Assembly: GCA_964020085.1 (NCBI GenBank) | Contig: CAXHUQ010000450.1 | Coordinates: 1-64,000, forward strand | From: Micromussa lordhowensis | Taxonomy: Eukaryota; Cnidaria; Anthozoa; Scleractinia; Lobophylliidae | DNA length: 64,000 bases | Direction: 5' to 3' | In this document: in pieces, positions 10,645 through 24,838 of the stretch | Position numbering within the stretch: position 1 is the first letter of the stretch | Layout of the letters: each line of letters starts with the position of its first letter | Translations under genes and position numbers: made by a program | The notes under the pieces: generated by a model | Told to the model about the DNA's origin: nothing | Databases searched by the model: none | What the model saw: the letters and a program-made list of their open reading frames with translations, nothing else

Positions 10645-12423
10645 TAAAATAAACTCACGACAGCTGAAAAACAACGCATTTCAATTCTCTTGGCAGTCTA
10701 GCAACTTGCCAAGCTCTATGCTGATGTATCGAACTAACAATTTGCTTGAATCTAGTCCATTTTAACTTGTCTGACATGCACGCACTCTCAGTCGGACCTC
10801 CAAACTTCAAAAACTATCCACCCCGACTATTTATGCTAATATTCCCAAGGGACGTCAGGGTGGCCAAATGGTTAACGTGGTGCGCTACGAAGACAGCGAA
10901 GGTCGCAGGTCGTGGGTTCGAATCACACTACCGCATAGGGGTTATTCTCAAACTGGCTTGGGGGCCGAATAACCTCTCCCCGGCTACGTGGTACGTGGAG
11001 ATTTGGGTCTGCGAACAAGGAATTACTCTCAAACTGGCTTGGGGGCCGAGTAATTCCTCCCCCAAGAAGTCCTGCGAGGTTTTTTTGGTTTTTATTTCTG
11101 CTTGTCTTGATTTTCCTGATCATTTTTTTTTCCTTTTTCCTGCTCGTAATTCCTTGTTAGTTTTGCTTTTCCCTACTTTCGGTATTTTTTTAACTTTTCA
11201 TCAGCGCTAGAAACGGAAAAACAAGAAGCGTTTTGCGGCATTATGGCTTCCTAAGATTTTTAATTTAGCCCGCGGTGAAATTTTAAGTTACTTTCTTTGT
11301 TTTCTTGGCTTAAACTCACTTCTACCAAACATAGGTTGTATTTGATTTTATTTGATGTGACTTGATTGCAGAATAATTCTTCAATGATCAACTGTTTCAT
11401 CAAGTCGCAACCTGCCAGAAACTACATTATCGCGTGTTCAGTGTACTATTTCTTTGGCATTTGAGATCATCTGGTTCAGAGCGACAACAACGTTTGAACT
11501 CCACGAGGGTGTTCACGTCTTAAAACATGGCCACGAACAGAGTGAAAGGAAATCTCGTCAAAGACCGACCGATCGTGAGTAGCATTTCCTTGCTTTCTCC
11601 AATTGAGGCGTTTTCGGGCTAGCTAACTATGAGAAAAAACTGTCTGTCATTCGCTAGCGGGAGAGAGATTTGTTTGTGTGACTACCGGTCGATGATCATT
11701 GACGTAGGGACAACATACGGAGTGTTCGCTTACTCCTAATTGTGGCCTAGTTTGCTTGAAGTTCAATCGATTCTCGATGTACGAAGCTCTTGTTCGGTCC
11801 ATTTAGGACGATGCAGGCCTTCACAGAAAGCCATAGTTCAGCTCTCCGCTGCGGTTTTGATATGTGGAGGTTTGTGTTGACAAGACGCAAACTTTTTGTT
11901 GGAAGCACGGTTATTTTAATTGTACAATTCCTGATTGGATGAAAAGACGTTGGATGTAGTCTTTTTGGCCTCAAAAGCCATACAGGAGAGTAATTTCCTT
12001 TTAGATGGAGATGCGCAGATGGTACTCTCGAGACGACATGGCCATATTTATGCACAGTTATATATTTCGGTGCATAGTCTTAACACGGTATTCATAACAT
12101 CAGACATACATCAGTTAAAAAAAAGAAAATAGGTTGTAGCGTGAACTCACTACCAGTCTATAGGCATTCAAAGTTATTTCGTGTAGTAGCACATTGATAA
12201 AGAAGGAATTACTCTGTCTTTAAGATACACAGAGCTAAATTCCTCGGCAAAGGGACGTTTCCAGCATTCAGCTGGATCCAACAATCCCAACAAGCCCGGA
12301 AGGGGCTGGCTGGCTGGCTGGCTGGCTGTCTGCCTGCCTGCCTGCCAACGAAATGGCTTGGGTGCAAACTGTGTCGATGAACGGGAACGTCCAACACATG
12401 TGGGATGCGTTGTCTGTAATACT
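10645..12423 (+). repeat. 1.77-kb unit 7 (1779 bp)
   Basis: Type B unit. It shares TAGGCATTC with unit 3, supporting a dimeric duplication history. Confidence 0.95.
10854..11086 (+). ncRNA. Pol III RNA cassette, unit 7
   Basis: Consensus cassette; boxes, hairpins, tail and T7 intact. Confidence 0.68.
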
Positions 12424-14194
12424 TAAAATAAACTCACGACAGCTGAAAAACAACGCATTTCAATTCTCTTGGCAGTCTAGCAACTTGCCAAGCTCTATGC
12501 TGATGTATCGAACTAACAATTTGCTTGAATCTAGTCCATTTTAACTTGTCTGACATGCACGCACTCTCAGTCGGACCTCCAAACTTCAAAAACTATCCAC
12601 CCCGACTATTTATGCTAATATTCCCAAGGGACGTCAGGGTGGCCAAATGGTTAACGTGGTGCGCTACGAAGACAGCGAAGGTCGCAGGTCGTGGGTTCGA
12701 ATCACACTACCGCATAGGGGTTATTCTCAAACTGGCTTGGGGGCCGAATAACCTCTCCCCGGCTACGTGGTACGTGGAGATTTGGGTCTGCGAACAAGGA
12801 ATTACTCTCAAACTGGCTTGGGGGCCGAGTAATTCCTCCCCCAAGAAGTCCTGCGAGGTTTTTTTGGTTTTTATTTCTGCTTGTCTTGATTTTCCTGATC
12901 ATTTTTTTTCCTTTTTCCTGCTCGTAATTCCTTGTTAGTTTTGCTTTTCCCTACTTTCGGTATTTTTTTAACTTTTCATCAGCGCTAGAAACGGAAAAAC
13001 AAGAAGCGTTTTGCGGCATTATGGCTTCCTAAGATTTTTAATTTAGCCCGCGGTGAAATTTTAAGTTACTTTCTTTGTTTTCTTGGCTTAAACTCACTTC
13101 TACCAAACATAGGTTGTATTTGATTTTATTTGATGTGACTTGATTGCAGAATAATTCTTCAATGATCAACTGTTTCATCAAGTCGCAACCTGCCAGAAAC
13201 TACATTATCGCGTGTTCAGTGTACTATTTCTTTGGCATTTGAGATCATCTGGTTCAGAGCGACAACAACGTTTGAACTCCACGAGGGTGTTCACGTCTTA
13301 AAACATGGCCACGAACAGAGTGAAAGGAAATCTCGTCAAAGACCGACCGATCGTGAGTAGCATTTCCTTGCTTTCTCCAATTGAGGCGTTTTCGGGCTAG
13401 CTAACTATGAGAAAAAACTGTCTGTCATTCGCTAGCGGGAGAGAGATTTGTTTGTGTGACTACCGGTCGATGATCATTGACGTAGGGACAACATACGGAG
13501 TGTTCGCTTACTCCTAATTGTGGCCTAGTTTGCTTGAAGTTCAATCGATTCTCGATGTACGAAGCTCTTGTTCGGTCCATTTAGGACGATGCAGGCCTTC
13601 ACAGAAAGCCATAGTTCAGCTCTCCGCTGCGGTTTTGATATGTGGAGGTTTGTGTTGACAAGACGCAAACTTTTTGTTGGAAGCACGGTTATTTTAATTG
13701 TACAATTCCTGATTGGATGAAAAGACGTTGGATGTAGTCTTTTTGGCCTCAAAAGCCATACAGGAGAGTAATTTCCTTTTAGATGGAGATGCGCAGATGG
13801 TACTCTCGAGACGACATGGCCATATTTATGCACAGTTATATATTTCGGTGCATAGTCTTAACACGGTATTCATAACATCAGACAAACATCAGTTAAAAAA
13901 AAAGAAAATAGGTTGTAGCGTGAACTCACTACCAGTCTATAGCCATTCAAAGTTATTTCGTGTAGTAGCACATTGATAAAGAAGGAATTACTCTGTCTTT
14001 AAGATACACAGAGCTAAATTCCTCGGCAAAGGGACGTTTCCAGCATTCAGCTGGATCCAACAATCCCAACAAGCCCGGAAGGGGCTGGCTGGCTGGCTGC
14101 CTGCCTGCCTGCCTGCCAACGAAATGGCTTGGGTGCAAACTGTGTCGATGAACGGGAACGTCCAACACATGTGGGATGCGTTGTCTGTAATACT
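12424..14194 (+). repeat. 1.77-kb unit 8 (1771 bp)
   Basis: Type A unit: AAACATC and (GGCT)4(GCCT)4. Confidence 0.95.
12633..12865 (+). ncRNA. Pol III RNA cassette, unit 8
   Basis: Consensus cassette; boxes, hairpins, tail and T7 intact. Confidence 0.68.
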
Positions 14195-15973
14195 TAAAAT
14201 AAACTCACGACAGCTGAAAAACAACGCATTTCAATTCTCTTGGCAGTCTAGCAACTTGCCAAGCTCTATGCTGATGTATCGAACTAACAATTTGCTTGAA
14301 TCTAGTCCATTTTAACTTGTCTGACATGCACGCACTCTCAGTCGGACCTCCAAACTTCAAAAACTATCCACCCCGACTATTTATGCTAATATTCCCAAGG
14401 GACGTCAGGGTGGCCAAATGGTTAACGTGGTGCGCTACGAAGACAGCGAAGGTCGCAGGTCGTGGGTTCGAATCACACTACCGCATAGGGGTTATTCTCA
14501 AACTGGCTTGGGGGCCGAATAACCTCTCCCCGGCTACGTGGTACGTGGAGATTTGGGTCTGCGAACAAGGAATTACTCTCAAACTGGCTTGGGGGCCGAG
14601 TAATTCCTCCCCCAAGAAGTCCTGCGAGGTTTTTTTGGTTTTTATTTCTGCTTGTCTTGATTTTCCTGATCATTTTTTTTTCCTTTTTCCTGCTCGTAAT
14701 TCCTTGTTAGTTTTGCTTTTCCCTACTTTCGGTATTTTTTTAACTTTTCATCAGCGCTAGAAACGGAAAAACAAGAAGCGTTTTGCGGCATTATGGCTTC
14801 CTAAGATTTTTAATTTAGCCCGCGGTGAAATTTTAAGTTACTTTCTTTGTTTTCTTGGCTTAAACTCACTTCTACCAAACATAGGTTGTATTTGATTTTA
14901 TTTGATGTGACTTGATTGCAGAATAATTCTTCAATGATCAACTGTTTCATCAAGTCGCAACCTGCCAGAAACTACATTATCGCGTGTTCAGTGTACTATT
15001 TCTTTGGCATTTGAGATCATCTGGTTCAGAGCGACAACAACGTTTGAACTCCACGAGGGTGTTCACGTCTTAAAACATGGCCACGAACAGAGTGAAAGGA
15101 AATCTCGTCAAAGACCGACCGATCGTGAGTAGCATTTCCTTGCTTTCTCCAATTGAGGCGTTTTCGGGCTAGCTAACTATGAGAAAAAACTGTCTGTCAT
15201 TCGCTAGCGGGAGAGAGATTTGTTTGTGTGACTACCGGTCGATGATCATTGACGTAGGGACAACATACGGAGTGTTCGCTTACTCCTAATTGTGGCCTAG
15301 TTTGCTTGAAGTTCAATCGATTCTCGATGTACGAAGCTCTTGTTCGGTCCATTTAGGACGATGCAGGCCTTCACAGAAAGCCATAGTTCAGCTCTCCGCT
15401 GCGGTTTTGATATGTGGAGGTTTGTGTTGACAAGACGCAAACTTTTTGTTGGAAGCACGGTTATTTTAATTGTACAATTCCTGATTGGATGAAAAGACGT
15501 TGGATGTAGTCTTTTTGGCCTCAAAAGCCATACAGGAGAGTAATTTCCTTTTAGATGGAGATGCGCAGATGGTACTCTCGAGACGACATGGCCATATTTA
15601 TGCACAGTTATATATTTCGGTGCATAGTCTTAACACGGTATTCATAACATCAGACATACATCAGTTAAAAAAAAGAAAATAGGTTGTAGCGTGAACTCAC
15701 TACCAGTCTATAGCCATTCAAAGTTATTTCGTGTAGTAGCACATTGATAAAGAAGGAATTACTCTGTCTTTAAGATACACAGAGCTAAATTCCTCGGCAA
15801 AGGGACGTTTCCAGCATTCAGCTGGATCCAACAATCCCAACAAGCCCGGAAGGGGCTGGCTGGCTGGCTGGCTGGCTGTCTGCCTGCCTGCCTGCCAACG
15901 AAATGGCTTGGGTGCAAACTGTGTCGATGAACGGGAACGTCCAACACATGTGGGATGCGTTGTCTGTAATACT
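14195..15973 (+). repeat. 1.77-kb unit 9 (1779 bp)
   Basis: Type B unit; last of the regular A/B alternation. Confidence 0.95.
14404..14636 (+). ncRNA. Pol III RNA cassette, unit 9
   Basis: Consensus cassette; boxes, hairpins, tail and T7 intact. Confidence 0.68.
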
Positions 15974-17749
15974 TAAAATAAACTCACGACAGCTGAAAAA
16001 CAACGCATTTCAATTCTCTTGGCAGTCTAGCAACTTGCCAAGCTCTATGCTGATGTATCGAACTAACAATTTGCTTGAATCTAGTCCATTTTAACTTGTC
16101 TGACATGCACGCACTCTCAGTCGGACCTCCAAACTTCAAAAACTATCCACCCCGACTATTTATGCTAATATTCCCAAGGGACGTCAGGGTGGCCAAATGG
16201 TTAACGTGGTGCGCTACGAAGACAGCGAAGGTCGCAGGTCGTGGGTTCGAATCACACTACCGCATAGGGGTTATTCTCAAACTGGCTTGGGGGCCGAATA
16301 ACCTCTCCCCGGCTACGTGGTACGTGGAGATTTGGGTCTGCGAACAAGGAATTACTCTCAAACTGGCTTGGGGGCCGAGTAATTCCTCCCCCAAGAAGTC
16401 CTGCGAGGTTTTTTTGGTTTTTATTTCTGCTTGTCTTGATTTTCCTGATCATTTTTTTTTTCCTTTTTCCTGCTCGTAATTCCTTGTTAGTTTTCCTTTT
16501 CCCTACTTTCGGTATTTTTTTAACTTTTCATCAGCGCTAGAAACGGAAAAACAAGAAGCGTTTTGCGGCATTATGGCTTCCTAAGATTTTTAATTTAGCC
16601 CGCGGTGAAATTTTAAGTTACTTTCTTTGTTTTCTTGGCTTAAACTCACTTCTACCAAACATAGGTTGTATTTGATTTTATTTGATGTGACTTGATTGCA
16701 GAATAATTCTTCAATGATCAACTGTTTCATCAAGTCGCAACCTGCCAGAAACTACATTATCGCGTGTTCAGTGTACTATTTCTTTGGCATTTGAGATCAT
16801 CTGGTTCAGAGCGACAACAACGTTTGAACTCCACGAGGGTGTTCACGTCTTAAAACATGGCCACGAACAGAGTGAAAGGAAATCTCGTCAAAGACCGACC
16901 GATCGTGAGTAGCATTTCCTTGCTTTCTCCAATTGAGGCGTTTTCGGGCTAGCTAACTATGAGAAAAAACTGTCTGTCATTCGCTAGCGGGAGAGAGATT
17001 TGTTTGTGTGACTACCGGTCGATGATCATTGACGTAGGGACAACATACGGAGTGTTCGCTTACTCCTAATTGTGGCCTAGTTTGCTTGAAGTTCAATCGA
17101 TTCTCGATGTACGAAGCTCTTGTTCGGTCCATTTAGGACGATGCAGGCCTTCACAGAAAGCCATAGTTCAGCTCTCCGCTGCGGTTTTGATATGTGGAGG
17201 TTTGTGTTGACAAGACGCAAACTTTTTGTTGGAAGCACGGTTATTTTAATTGTACAATTCCTGATTGGATGAAAAGACGTTGGATGTAGTCTTTTTGGCC
17301 TCAAAAGCCATACAGGAGAGTAATTTCCTTTTAGATGGAGATGCGCAGATGGTACTCTCGAGACGACATGGCCATATTTATGCACAGTTATATATTTCGG
17401 TGCATAGTCTTAACACGGTATTCATAACATCAGACATACATCAGTTAAAAAAAAGAAAATAGGTTGTAGCGTGAACTCACTACCAGTCTATAGCCATTCA
17501 AAGTTATTTCGTGTAGTAGCACATTGATAAAGAAGGAATTACTCTGTCTTTAAGATACACAGAGCTAAATTCCTCGGCAAAGGGACGTTTCCAGCATTCA
17601 GCTGGATCCAACAATCCCAACAAGCCCGGAAGGGGCTGGCTGGCTGGCTGGCTGTCTGCCTGCCTGCCTGCCAACGAAATGGCTTGGGTGCAAACTGTGT
17701 CGATGAACGGGAACGTCCAACACATGTGGGATGCGTTGTCTGTAATACT
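15974..17749 (+). repeat. 1.77-kb unit 10 (1776 bp)
   Basis: B-like unit with (GGCT)5 GTCT (GCCT)3 and one extra T. From here on every unit carries ATAC and GTCT, not the type A states. Confidence 0.95.
16183..16415 (+). ncRNA. Pol III RNA cassette, unit 10
   Basis: Consensus cassette; boxes, hairpins, tail and T7 intact. Confidence 0.68.
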
Positions 17750-19525
17750 TAAAATAAACTCACGACAGCTGAAAAACAACGCATTTCAATTCTCTTGGCA
17801 GTCTAGCAACTTGCCAAGCTCTATGCTGATCTATCGAACTAACAATTTGCTTGAATCTAGTCCATTTTAACTTGTCTGACATGCACGCACTCTCAGTCGG
17901 ACCTCCAAACTTCAAAAACTATCCACCCCGACTATTTATGCTAATATTCCCAAGGGACGTCAGGGTGGCCAAATGGTTAACGTGGTGCGCTACGAAGACA
18001 GCGAAGGTCGCAGGTCGTGGGTTCGAATCACACTACCGCATAGGGGTTATTCTCAAACTGGCTTGGGGGCCGAATAACCTCTCCCCGGCTACGTGGTACG
18101 TGGAGATTTGGGTCTGCGAACAAGGAATTACTCTCAAACTGGCTTGGGGGCCGAGTAATTCCTCCCCCAAGAAGTCCTGCGAGGTTTTTTTGGTTTTTAT
18201 TTCTGCTTGTCTTGATTTTCCTGATCATTTTTTTTTTCCTTTTTCCTGCTCGTAATTCCTTGTTAGTTTTCCTTTTCCCTACTTTCGGTATTTTTTTAAC
18301 TTTTCATCAGCGCTAGAAACGGAAAAACAAGAAGCGTTTTGCGGCATTATGGCTTCCTAAGATTTTTAATTTAGCCCGCGGTGAAATTTTAAGTTACTTT
18401 CTTTGTTTTCTTGGCTTAAACTCACTTCTACCAAACATAGGTTGTATTTGATTTTATTTGATGTGACTTGATTGCAGAATAATTCTTCAATGATCAACTG
18501 TTTCATCAAGTCGCAACCTGCCAGAAACTACATTATCGCGTGTTCAGTGTACTATTTCTTTGGCATTTGAGATCATCTGGTTCAGAGCGACAACAACGTT
18601 TGAACTCCACGAGGGTGTTCACGTCTTAAAACATGGCCACGAACAGAGTGAAAGGAAATCTCGTCAAAGACCGACCGATCGTGAGTAGCATTTCCTTGCT
18701 TTCTCCAATTGAGGCGTTTTCGGGCTAGCTAACTATGAGAAAAAACTGTCTGTCATTCGCTAGCGGGAGAGAGATTTGTTTGTGTGACTACCGGTCGATG
18801 ATCATTGACGTAGGGACAACATACGGAGTGTTCGCTTACTCCTAATTGTGGCCTAGTTTGCTTGAAGTTCAATCGATTCTCGATGTACGAAGCTCTTGTT
18901 CGGTCCATTTAGGACGATGCAGGCCTTCACAGAAAGCCATAGTTCAGCTCTCCGCTGCGGTTTTGATATGTGGAGGTTTGTGTTGACAAGACGCAAACTT
19001 TTTGTTGGAAGCACGGTTATTTTAATTGTACAATTCCTGATTGGATGAAAAGACGTTGGATGTAGTCTTTTTGGCCTCAAAAGCCATACAGGAGAGTAAT
19101 TTCCTTTTAGATGGAGATGCGCAGATGGTACTCTCGAGACGACATGGCCATATTTATGCACAGTTATATATTTCGGTGCATAGTCTTAACACGGTATTCA
19201 TAACATCAGACATACATCAGTTAAAAAAAAGAAAATAGGTTGTAGCGTGAACTCACTACCAGTCTATAGCCATTCAAAGTTATTTCGTGTAGTAGCACAT
19301 TGATAAAGAAGGAATTACTCTGTCTTTAAGATACACAGAGCTAAATTCCTCGGCAAAGGGACGTTTCCAGCATTCAGCTGGATCCAACAATCCCAACAAG
19401 CCCGGAAGGGGCTGGCTGGCTGGCTGGCTGTCTGCCTGCCTGCCTGCCAACGAAATGGCTTGGGTGCAAACTGTGTCGATGAACGGGAACGTCCAACACA
19501 TGTGGGATGCGTTGTCTGTAATACT
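17750..19525 (+). repeat. 1.77-kb unit 11 (1776 bp)
   Basis: Same length and tract structure as unit 10, but with GATCTATC instead of GATGTATC near its start. Confidence 0.95.
17959..18191 (+). ncRNA. Pol III RNA cassette, unit 11
   Basis: Consensus cassette; boxes, hairpins, tail and T7 intact. Confidence 0.68.
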
Positions 19526-21296
19526 TAAAATAAACTCACGACAGCTGAAAAACAACGCATTTCAATTCTCTTGGCAGTCTAGCAACTTGCCAAGCTCTAT
19601 GCTGATCTATCGAACTAACAATTTGCTTGAATCTAGTCCATTTTAACTTGTCTGACATGCACGCACTCTCAGTCGGACCTCCAAACTTCAAAAACTATCC
19701 ACCCCGACTATTTATGCTAATATTCCCAAGGGACGTCAGGGTGGCCAAATGGTTAACGTGGTGCGCTACGAAGACAGCGAAGGTCGCAGGTCGTGGGTTC
19801 GAATCACACTACCGCATAGGGGTTATTCTCAAACTGGCTTGGGGGCCGAATAACCTCTCCCCGGCTACGTGGTACGTGGAGATTTGGGTCTGCGAACAAG
19901 GAATTACTCTCAAACTGGCTTGGGGGCCGAGTAATTCCTCCCCCAAGAAGTCCTGCGAGGTTTTTTTGGTTTTTATTTCTGCTTGTCTTGATTTTCCTGA
20001 TCATTTTTTTTTCCTTTTTCCTGCTCGTAATTCCTTGTTAGTTTTCCTTTTCCCTACTTTCGGTATTTTTTTAACTTTTCATCAGCGCTAGAAACGGAAA
20101 AACAAGAAGCGTTTTGCGGCATTATGGCTTCCTAAGATTTTTAATTTAGCCCGCGGTGAAATTTTAAGTTACTTTCTTTGTTTTCTTGGCTTAAACTCAC
20201 TTCTACCAAACATAGGTTGTATTTGATTTTATTTGATGTGACTTGATTGCAGAATAATTCTTCAATGATCAACTGTTTCATCAAGTCGCAACCTGCCAGA
20301 AACTACATTATCGCGTGTTCAGTGTACTATTTCTTTGGCATTTGAGATCATCTGGTTCAGAGCGACAACAACGTTTGAACTCCACGAGGGTGTTCACGTC
20401 TTAAAACATGGCCACGAACAGAGTGAAAGGAAATCTCGTCAAAGACCGACCGATCGTGAGTAGCATTTCCTTGCTTTCTCCAATTGAGGCGTTTTCGGGC
20501 TAGCTAACTATGAGAAAAAACTGTCTGTCATTCGCTAGCGGGAGAGAGATTTGTTTGTGTGACTACCGGTCGATGATCATTGACGTAGGGACAACATACG
20601 GAGTGTTCGCTTACTCCTAATTGTGGCCTAGTTTGCTTGAAGTTCAATCGATTCTCGATGTACGAAGCTCTTGTTCGGTCCATTTAGGACGATGCAGGCC
20701 TTCACAGAAAGCCATAGTTCAGCTCTCCGCTGCGGTTTTGATATGTGGAGGTTTGTGTTGACAAGACGCAAACTTTTTGTTGGAAGCACGGTTATTTTAA
20801 TTGTACAATTCCTGATTGGATGAAAAGACGTTGGATGTAGTCTTTTTGGCCTCAAAAGCCATACAGGAGAGTAATTTCCTTTTAGATGGAGATGCGCAGA
20901 TGGTACTCTCGAGACGACATGGCCATATTTATGCACAGTTATATATTTCGGTGCATAGTCTTAACACGGTATTCATAACATCAGACATACATCAGTTAAA
21001 AAAAAGAAAATAGGTTGTAGCGTGAACTCACTACCAGTCTATAGCCATTCAAAGTTATTTCGTGTAGTAGCACATTGATAAAGAAGGAATTACTCTGTCT
21101 TTAAGATACACAGAGCTAAATTCCTCGGCAAAGGGACGTTTCCAGCATTCAGCTGGATCCAACAATCCCAACAAGCCCGGAAGGGGCTGGCTGGCTGGCT
21201 GTCTGCCTGCCTGCCTGCCAACGAAATGGCTTGGGTGCAAACTGTGTCGATGAACGGGAACGTCCAACACATGTGGGATGCGTTGTCTGTAATACT
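19526..21296 (+). repeat. 1.77-kb unit 12 (1771 bp)
   Basis: (GGCT)4 GTCT (GCCT)3, the commonest tract form on the right half of the array. Confidence 0.95.
19735..19967 (+). ncRNA. Pol III RNA cassette, unit 12
   Basis: Consensus cassette; boxes, hairpins, tail and T7 intact. Confidence 0.68.
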
Positions 21297-23067
21297 TAAA
21301 ATAAACTCACGACAGCTGAAAAACAACGCATTTCAATTCTCTTGGCAGTCTAGCAACTTGCCAAGCTCTATGCTGATCTATCGAACTAACAATTTGCTTG
21401 AATCTAGTCCATTTTAACTTGTCTGACATGCACGCACTCTCAGTCGGACCTCCAAACTTCAAAAACTATCCACCCCGACTATTTATGCTAATATTCCCAA
21501 GGGACGTCAGGGTGGCCAAATGGTTAACGTGGTGCGCTACGAAGACAGCGAAGGTCGCAGGTCGTGGGTTCGAATCACACTACCGCATAGGGGTTATTCT
21601 CAAACTGGCTTGGGGGCCGAATAACCTCTCCCCGGCTACGTGGTACGTGGAGATTTGGGTCTGCGAACAAGGAATTACTCTCAAACTGGCTTGGGGGCCG
21701 AGTAATTCCTCCCCCAAGAAGTCCTGCGAGGTTTTTTTGGTTTTTATTTCTGCTTGTCTTGATTTTCCTGATCATTTTTTTTTCCTTTTTCCTGCTCGTA
21801 ATTCCTTGTTAGTTTTGCTTTTCCCTACTTTCGGTATTTTTTTAACTTTTCATCAGCGCTAGAAACGGAAAAACAAGAAGCGTTTTGCGGCATTATGGCT
21901 TCCTAAGATTTTTAATTTAGCCCGCGGTGAAATTTTAAGTTACTTTCTTTGTTTTCTTGGCTTAAACTCACTTCTACCAAACATAGGTTGTATTTGATTT
22001 TATTTGATGTGACTTGATTGCAGAATAATTCTTCAATGATCAACTGTTTCATCAAGTCGCAACCTGCCAGAAACTACATTATCGCGTGTTCAGTGTACTA
22101 TTTCTTTGGCATTTGAGATCATCTGGTTCAGAGCGACAACAACGTTTGAACTCCACGAGGGTGTTCACGTCTTAAAACATGGCCACGAACAGAGTGAAAG
22201 GAAATCTCGTCAAAGACCGACCGATCGTGAGTAGCATTTCCTTGCTTTCTCCAATTGAGGCGTTTTCGGGCTAGCTAACTATGAGAAAAAACTGTCTGTC
22301 ATTCGCTAGCGGGAGAGAGATTTGTTTGTGTGACTACCGGTCGATGATCATTGACGTAGGGACAACATACGGAGTGTTCGCTTACTGCTAATTGTGGCCT
22401 AGTTTGCTTGAAGTTCAATCGATTCTCGATGTACGAAGCTCTTGTTCGGTCCATTTAGGACGATGCAGGCCTTCACAGAAAGCCATAGTTCAGCTCTCCG
22501 CTGCGGTTTTGATATGTGGAGGTTTGTGTTGACAAGATGCGAACTTTTTGTTGAAAGCACGGTTATTTTAATTGTACAATTCCTGATTGGATGAAAAGAC
22601 GTTGGATGTAGTCTTTTTGGCCTCAAAAGCCATACAGGAGAGTAATTTCCTTTTAGATGGAGATGCGCAGATGGTACTCTCGAGACGACATGGCCATATT
22701 TATGCACAGTTATATATTTCGGTGCATAGTCTTAACACGGTATTCATAACATCAGACATACATCAGTTAAAAAAAAGAAAATAGGTTGTAGCGTGAACTC
22801 ACTACCAGTCTATAGCCATTCAAAGTTATTTCGTGTAGTAGCACATTGATAAAGAAGGAATTACTCTGTCTTTAAGATACACAGAGCTAAATTCCTCGGC
22901 AAAGGGACGTTTCCAGCATTCAGCTGGATCCAACAATCCCAACAAGCCCGGAAGGGGCTGGCTGGCTGGCTGTCTGCCTGCCTGCCTGCCAACGAAATGG
23001 CTTGGGTGCAAACTGTGTCGATGAACGGGAACGTCCAACACATGTGGGATGCGTTGTCTGTAATACT
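21297..23067 (+). repeat. 1.77-kb unit 13 (1771 bp)
   Basis: Carries CTTACTGCTA near 22381, GATGCGAAC near 22537 and TTGAAAGC near 22551. All three recur only in unit 15. Confidence 0.95.
21506..21738 (+). ncRNA. Pol III RNA cassette, unit 13
   Basis: Consensus cassette, although this unit has several private changes elsewhere. Confidence 0.68.
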
Positions 23068-24838
23068 TAAAATAAACTCACGACAGCTGAAAAACAACGC
23101 ATTTCAATTCTCTTGGCAGTCTAGCAACTTGCCAAGCTCTATGCTGATCTATCAAACTAACAATTTGCTTGAATCTAGTCCATTTTAACTTGTCTGGCAT
23201 GCACGCACTCTCAGTCGGACCTCCAAACTTCAAAAACTATCCACCCCGACTATTTATGCTAATATTCCCAAGGGACGTCAGGGTGGCCAAATGGTTAACG
23301 TGGTGCGCTACGAAGACAGCGAAGGTCGCAGGTCGTGGGTTCGAATCACACTACCGCATAGGGGTTATTCTCAAACTGGCTTGGGGGCCGAATAACCTCT
23401 CCCCGGCTACGTGGTACGTGGAGATTTGGGTCTGCGAACAAGGAATTACTCTCAAACTGGCTTGGGGGCCGAGTAATTCCTCCCCCAAGAAGTCCTGCGA
23501 GGTTTTTTTGGTTTTTATTTCTGCTTGTCTTGATTTTCCTGATCATTTTTTTTTCCTTTTTCCTGCTCGTAATTCCTTGTTAGTTTTCCTTTTCCCTACT
23601 TTCGGTATTTTTTTAACTTTTCATCAGCGCTAGAAACGGAAAAACAAGAAGCGTTTTGCGGCATTATGGCTTCCTAAGATTTTTAATTTAGCCCGCGGTG
23701 AAATTTTAAGTTACTTTCTTTGTTTTCTTGGCTTAAACTCACTTCTACCAAACATAGGTTGTATTTGATTTTATTTGATGTGACTTGATTGCAGAATAAT
23801 TCTTCAATGATCAACTGTTTCATCAAGTCGCAACCTGCCAGAAACTACATTATCGCGTGTTCAGTGTACTATTTCTTTGGCATTTGAGATCATCTGGTTC
23901 AGAGCGACAACAACGTTTGAACTCCACGAGGGTGTTCACGTCTTAAAACATGGCCACGAACAGAGTGAAAGGAAATCTCGTCAAAGACCGACCGATCGTG
24001 AGTAGCATTTCCTTGCTTTCTCCAATTGAGGCGTTTTCGGGCTAGCTAACTATGAGAAAAAACTGTCTGTCATTCGCTAGCGGGAGAGAGATTTGTTTGT
24101 GTGACTACCGGTCGATGATCATTGACGTAGGGACAACATACGGAGTGTTCGCTTACTCCTAATTGTGGCCTAGTTTGCTTGAAGTTCAATCGATTCTCGA
24201 TGTACGAAGCTCTTGTTCGGTCCATTTAGGACGATGCAGGCCTTCACAGAAAGCCATAGTTCAGCTCTCCGCTGCGGTTTTGATATGTGGAGGTTTGTGT
24301 TGACAAGACGCAAACTTTTTGTTGGAAGCACGGTTATTTTAATTGTACAATTCCTGATTGGATGAAAAGACGTTGGATGTAGTCTTTTTGGCCTCAAAAG
24401 CCATACAGGAGAGTAATTTCCTTTTAGATGGAGATGCGCAGATGGTACTCTCGAGACGACATGGCCATATTTATGCACAGTTATATATTTCGGTGCATAG
24501 TCTTAACACGGTATTCATAACATCAGACATACATCAGTTAAAAAAAAGAAAATAGGTTGTAGCGTGAACTCACTACCAGTCTATAGCCATTCAAAGTTAT
24601 TTCGTGTAGTAGCACATTGATAAAGAAGGAATTACTCTGTCTTTAAGATACACAGAGCTAAATTCCTCGGCAAAGGGACGTTTCCAGCATTCAGCTGGAT
24701 CCAACAATCCCAACAAGCCCGGAAGGGGCTGGCTGGCTGGCTGTCTGCCTGCCTGCCTGCCAACGAAATGGCTTGGGTGCAAACTGTGTCGATGAACGGG
24801 AACGTCCAACACATGTGGGATGCGTTGTCTGTAATACT
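23068..24838 (+). repeat. 1.77-kb unit 14 (1771 bp)
   Basis: Carries ATCAAAC near 23151 and CTGGCATGC near 23194. Both recur only in unit 16. Confidence 0.95.
23277..23509 (+). ncRNA. Pol III RNA cassette, unit 14
   Basis: Consensus cassette; the unit's private changes lie upstream of it. Confidence 0.68.
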
